Positions 7,309-8,676 of a DNA stretch of 8,676 nucleotides are shown here, in pieces. Positions within the stretch are counted from its first letter, which is position 1. Each line of letters begins with the position of its first letter. The stretch comes from Paludibacter sp. (lineage in GTDB: Bacteria > Bacteroidota > Bacteroidia > Bacteroidales > Paludibacteraceae): positions 1 to 8,676 of the forward strand of contig JANJXE010000343.1 of NCBI GenBank assembly GCA_024709185.1, given 5' to 3'. The notes beneath the pieces were generated by a model. It saw only the letters and a program-made list of their open reading frames with translations, was not told the origin of the DNA and searched no databases. Position numbers and translations under genes: made by a program.

Positions 7309-7341
7309 GTATAAGATACTAATCAGAAAATCACAATTCTA

Positions 7342-7956
7342 ATGATCGACAGTAAAAACGACTGTGGTAAAGATCGGGCAATTATCTTACGAAATAAGTT
7401 TCTGGCCGGCGACGACAAAGCTTTCGCTGAGTTATATAACTTGTTTGCAAAGGAACTTTACGCCTACGGACTCTTCATCTGTAATAACAAACGGATTACA
7501 GAGGATGCCCTGCACGATGTTTTTATGGCTGTTTTTTCAAATAGAAAATTATTAGCCAATGTCGAAAATGTAAAGTTCTATTTTAACTCGGCCTATCGCT
7601 ATCGTGTGTTATACCTGCTTAAAAAAGAAGGAAAACAGTGCGAACTGGAATACGGCTTAATTGAGAATCTGCCCGATACCAAAAATTTTCAGGATGATTT
7701 GATTCAGGAAGAAGAAGTAGAAGCAAGAAATGCATTTGTGAAAAAGATTTTCAGAACGCTTAATGAACATCAGCGGGAAGTGCTTTATAAACGATTTGTG
7801 GAAGGCCTGAGCCTTCAGGAAATAGCAAGTATAATGAATATTAATTATCAATCGGTAAAGAACATAATTCAACGGTCGTTGACGAAAATTAAAAACTCTG
7901 AAGTGATAGCATTTATAATTATCTCAACAGTACTTATTAAACTCATCGCTTTTTAA
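7342..7956 (+). CDS. ECF-type RNA polymerase sigma-70 factor with hydrophobic C-terminal tail
   Basis: A 204-residue group IV (ECF) sigma factor that would direct RNA polymerase to a small regulon when released by its anti-sigma partner. The sigma-2 region spans about residues 25-95 (AFAELYNLFAKELYAYGLFI, then EDALHDVFMAVF and the VKFYFNSAYRYRVLYLLKK helix). A linker with an acidic run (QEEEVEAR, 122-129) leads into sigma-4 (about 135-185). That domain has TLNEHQREVLYKRFVEGLS and the helix-turn-helix LSLQEIASIMNINYQSVKNI, as in Bacteroidota PUL-type ECF sigmas. Residues 188-204 are almost entirely hydrophobic (VIAFIIISTVLIKLIAF), a possible membrane-associating tail. ATG 7342 is the only suitable start; no clear ribosome binding site is visible. 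The FecR gene begins 9 bp after the stop. In this phylum the pair usually precedes and controls a SusC/SusD operon, here expected to the right of the window. Confidence 0.94.
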   Translation: MIDSKNDCGKDRAIILRNKFLAGDDKAFAELYNLFAKELYAYGLFICNNKRITEDALHDVFMAVFSNRKLLANVENVKFYFNSAYRYRVLYLLKKEGKQCELEYGLIENLPDTKNFQDDLIQEEEVEARNAFVKKIFRTLNEHQREVLYKRFVEGLSLQEIASIMNINYQSVKNIIQRSLTKIKNSEVIAFIIISTVLIKLIAF

Positions 7957-7965
7957 CTAAAGGTC

Positions 7966-8676
7966 ATGAACTACAAAAACTATACATATCAGGATTTTCT
8001 GCTCGACGATTTTTACCTGGAGTCGATGATGAAGCCAACGGTTGAATCCGAAAAATTCTGGAAAGAAAAAATAGATAAACACGAGATCGATGTGGATGAA
8101 TTTATCACCGCTTACATGGTGCTGAAGGATATTCATACCTTACAAACTGCAGTTGGAGATCAGCAGGTTGCGGCTGTATGGAACCGTATTGAGAAGTCGG
8201 CCGGATCTGTCACCGGACGTAAAAAACGCATAAAGCTTATCCGTTATTTAAGCTATGCAGCATTAATTGCCGGGTTGGTGGTTACGGTTTTTTTCTTTAC
8301 ATCCAGGAATGATAATCAGCTTTTTGAAAGTGCATTGGAAAATTTTGCGTCGCATACAACCATACCCGGAACAACTAAAAGCAAGCAGATTCAGATTTCT
8401 ACTTCACAGCGCACCTTTAGTCTCGATGGCGATGAAGCAACCGTACAGTACGATGAAGAAGGAAATATTATTCTTGGAAAAATGGATGTTGAAGCCGTTC
8501 AGCCACGCCATGCAACAGAAGAATCATTCAATGAGATATACGTTCCTTACGGAAAGCGGGCCAACCTAACCCTTTCGGACGGTACAACACTCTGGATAAA
8601 TGCGGGAACAAGGGTAGTATATCCGGCAACATTCAGGGGAAAGGCCCGTGAGATTCTGGTAGAAGGGGAGGTGTAT
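7966..8676 (+). CDS. FecR-family anti-sigma factor (3' end missing at window edge)
   Basis: The first 237 residues of an inner-membrane FecR-type anti-sigma factor; the frame is open to the right edge. FecR proteins hold the partner sigma factor with a cytoplasmic N-terminus and receive a signal through the periplasmic domain from the N-terminal domain of a cognate SusC-type receptor. The cytoplasmic part (about 1-92) contains AAVWNRIEKS (69-78) and a basic patch GRKKRIK just before the membrane segment (about 94-112, YLSYAALIAGLVVTVFFFT). The periplasmic FecR domain begins near 189 with the typical IYVPYGKRANLTLSDGTTLW (191-210), INAGTRVVYPATF and REILVEGEVY, where the window ends. It lies 9 bp after the sigma factor, with AGG a few bases before the ATG. 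The typical family length is about 320-400 residues, so roughly 100 or more are missing. Family assignment is secure; the controlled operon is inferred. Confidence 0.94.
   Translation, partial: MNYKNYTYQDFLLDDFYLESMMKPTVESEKFWKEKIDKHEIDVDEFITAYMVLKDIHTLQTAVGDQQVAAVWNRIEKSAGSVTGRKKRIKLIRYLSYAALIAGLVVTVFFFTSRNDNQLFESALENFASHTTIPGTTKSKQIQISTSQRTFSLDGDEATVQYDEEGNIILGKMDVEAVQPRHATEESFNEIYVPYGKRANLTLSDGTTLWINAGTRVVYPATFRGKAREILVEGEVY

Larger units (their letters stand above)
7007..7341. other. 335-bp non-coding gap between the uptake locus and the sigma/anti-sigma genes
   Basis: This AT-rich stretch separates two transcription units. I see a terminator-like hairpin (7115-7167), two near-matches to the Bacteroidota promoter consensus (the better at 7223-7257) and a small dyad (7294-7308). 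The first 108 bp (7007-7114) contain only short imperfect palindromes such as ATTAC/GTAAT at 7015-7026. An open frame at 7074-7307 has no family features and overlaps the terminator, so I do not consider it a gene. No tRNA or recognised riboswitch is evident. Confidence 0.7.

Noticed and set aside
8267..8569. 100-residue open frame in the right-hand region
   Set aside because: It is an out-of-frame shadow of the FecR gene, whose frame 7966-8676 has a membrane segment and a recognisable FecR domain.
1..8676. CRISPR array, insertion sequence, tRNA or rRNA
   Set aside because: No spaced direct repeats, transposase motifs, terminal inverted repeats with a target duplication, or tRNA-like cloverleaf were seen by eye on either strand.

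Overview
The window is a stretch of a Bacteroidota chromosome, all read from the + strand. The evidence is the tail of a SusC-type TonB-dependent receptor followed by a SusD lipoprotein, two proteins with type IX secretion (T9SS) C-terminal sorting domains, an ECF sigma factor/FecR anti-sigma pair, and starts that lack clear Shine-Dalgarno sequences. T9SS cargo argues against a typical gut Bacteroides. It fits an environmental or anaerobic Bacteroidales/Marinilabiliales-like or Dysgonomonas-like lineage, but the exact taxon cannot be read from this sequence.

Region 1 (1-7006) looks like a nutrient-uptake locus (PUL-like): SusC (3' end only), SusD, a DUF4855-type lipoprotein, a T9SS-exported protein with two choice-of-anchor-J-like beta-sandwich domains, and, after a 94-bp gap with a strong hairpin, a second DUF4855-type protein that carries a T9SS sorting domain. 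The first four genes are separated by 12, 31 and 18 bp and are probably co-transcribed. No recognised glycoside hydrolase, lyase, sulfatase or peptidase is present. The paralogous DUF4855-type proteins are therefore the best candidates for the enzymatic step. Their conserved blocks read like a (beta/alpha)8 barrel with acidic residues where clan GH-A enzymes keep their catalytic pair.

Region 2 (7007-7341) is non-coding. It holds a convincing hairpin-plus-T-tract terminator, a possible Bacteroidota-type promoter and a small dyad upstream of the sigma gene.

Region 3 (7342-8676) encodes an ECF sigma factor with a hydrophobic C-terminal tail and, 9 bp later, a membrane FecR-type anti-sigma factor that runs off the window. 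In this phylum such pairs normally sit directly upstream of the SusC gene they control, so they probably start the next SusC/SusD locus to the right. The regulator of the left-hand locus would then lie upstream of the window.

Working model: SusC/SusD import an oligomer across the outer membrane. Two paralogous DUF4855-type proteins act outside the cell, one lipid-anchored and one delivered by T9SS. The double J-domain protein binds substrate or acts as a scaffold. The substrate is unknown.
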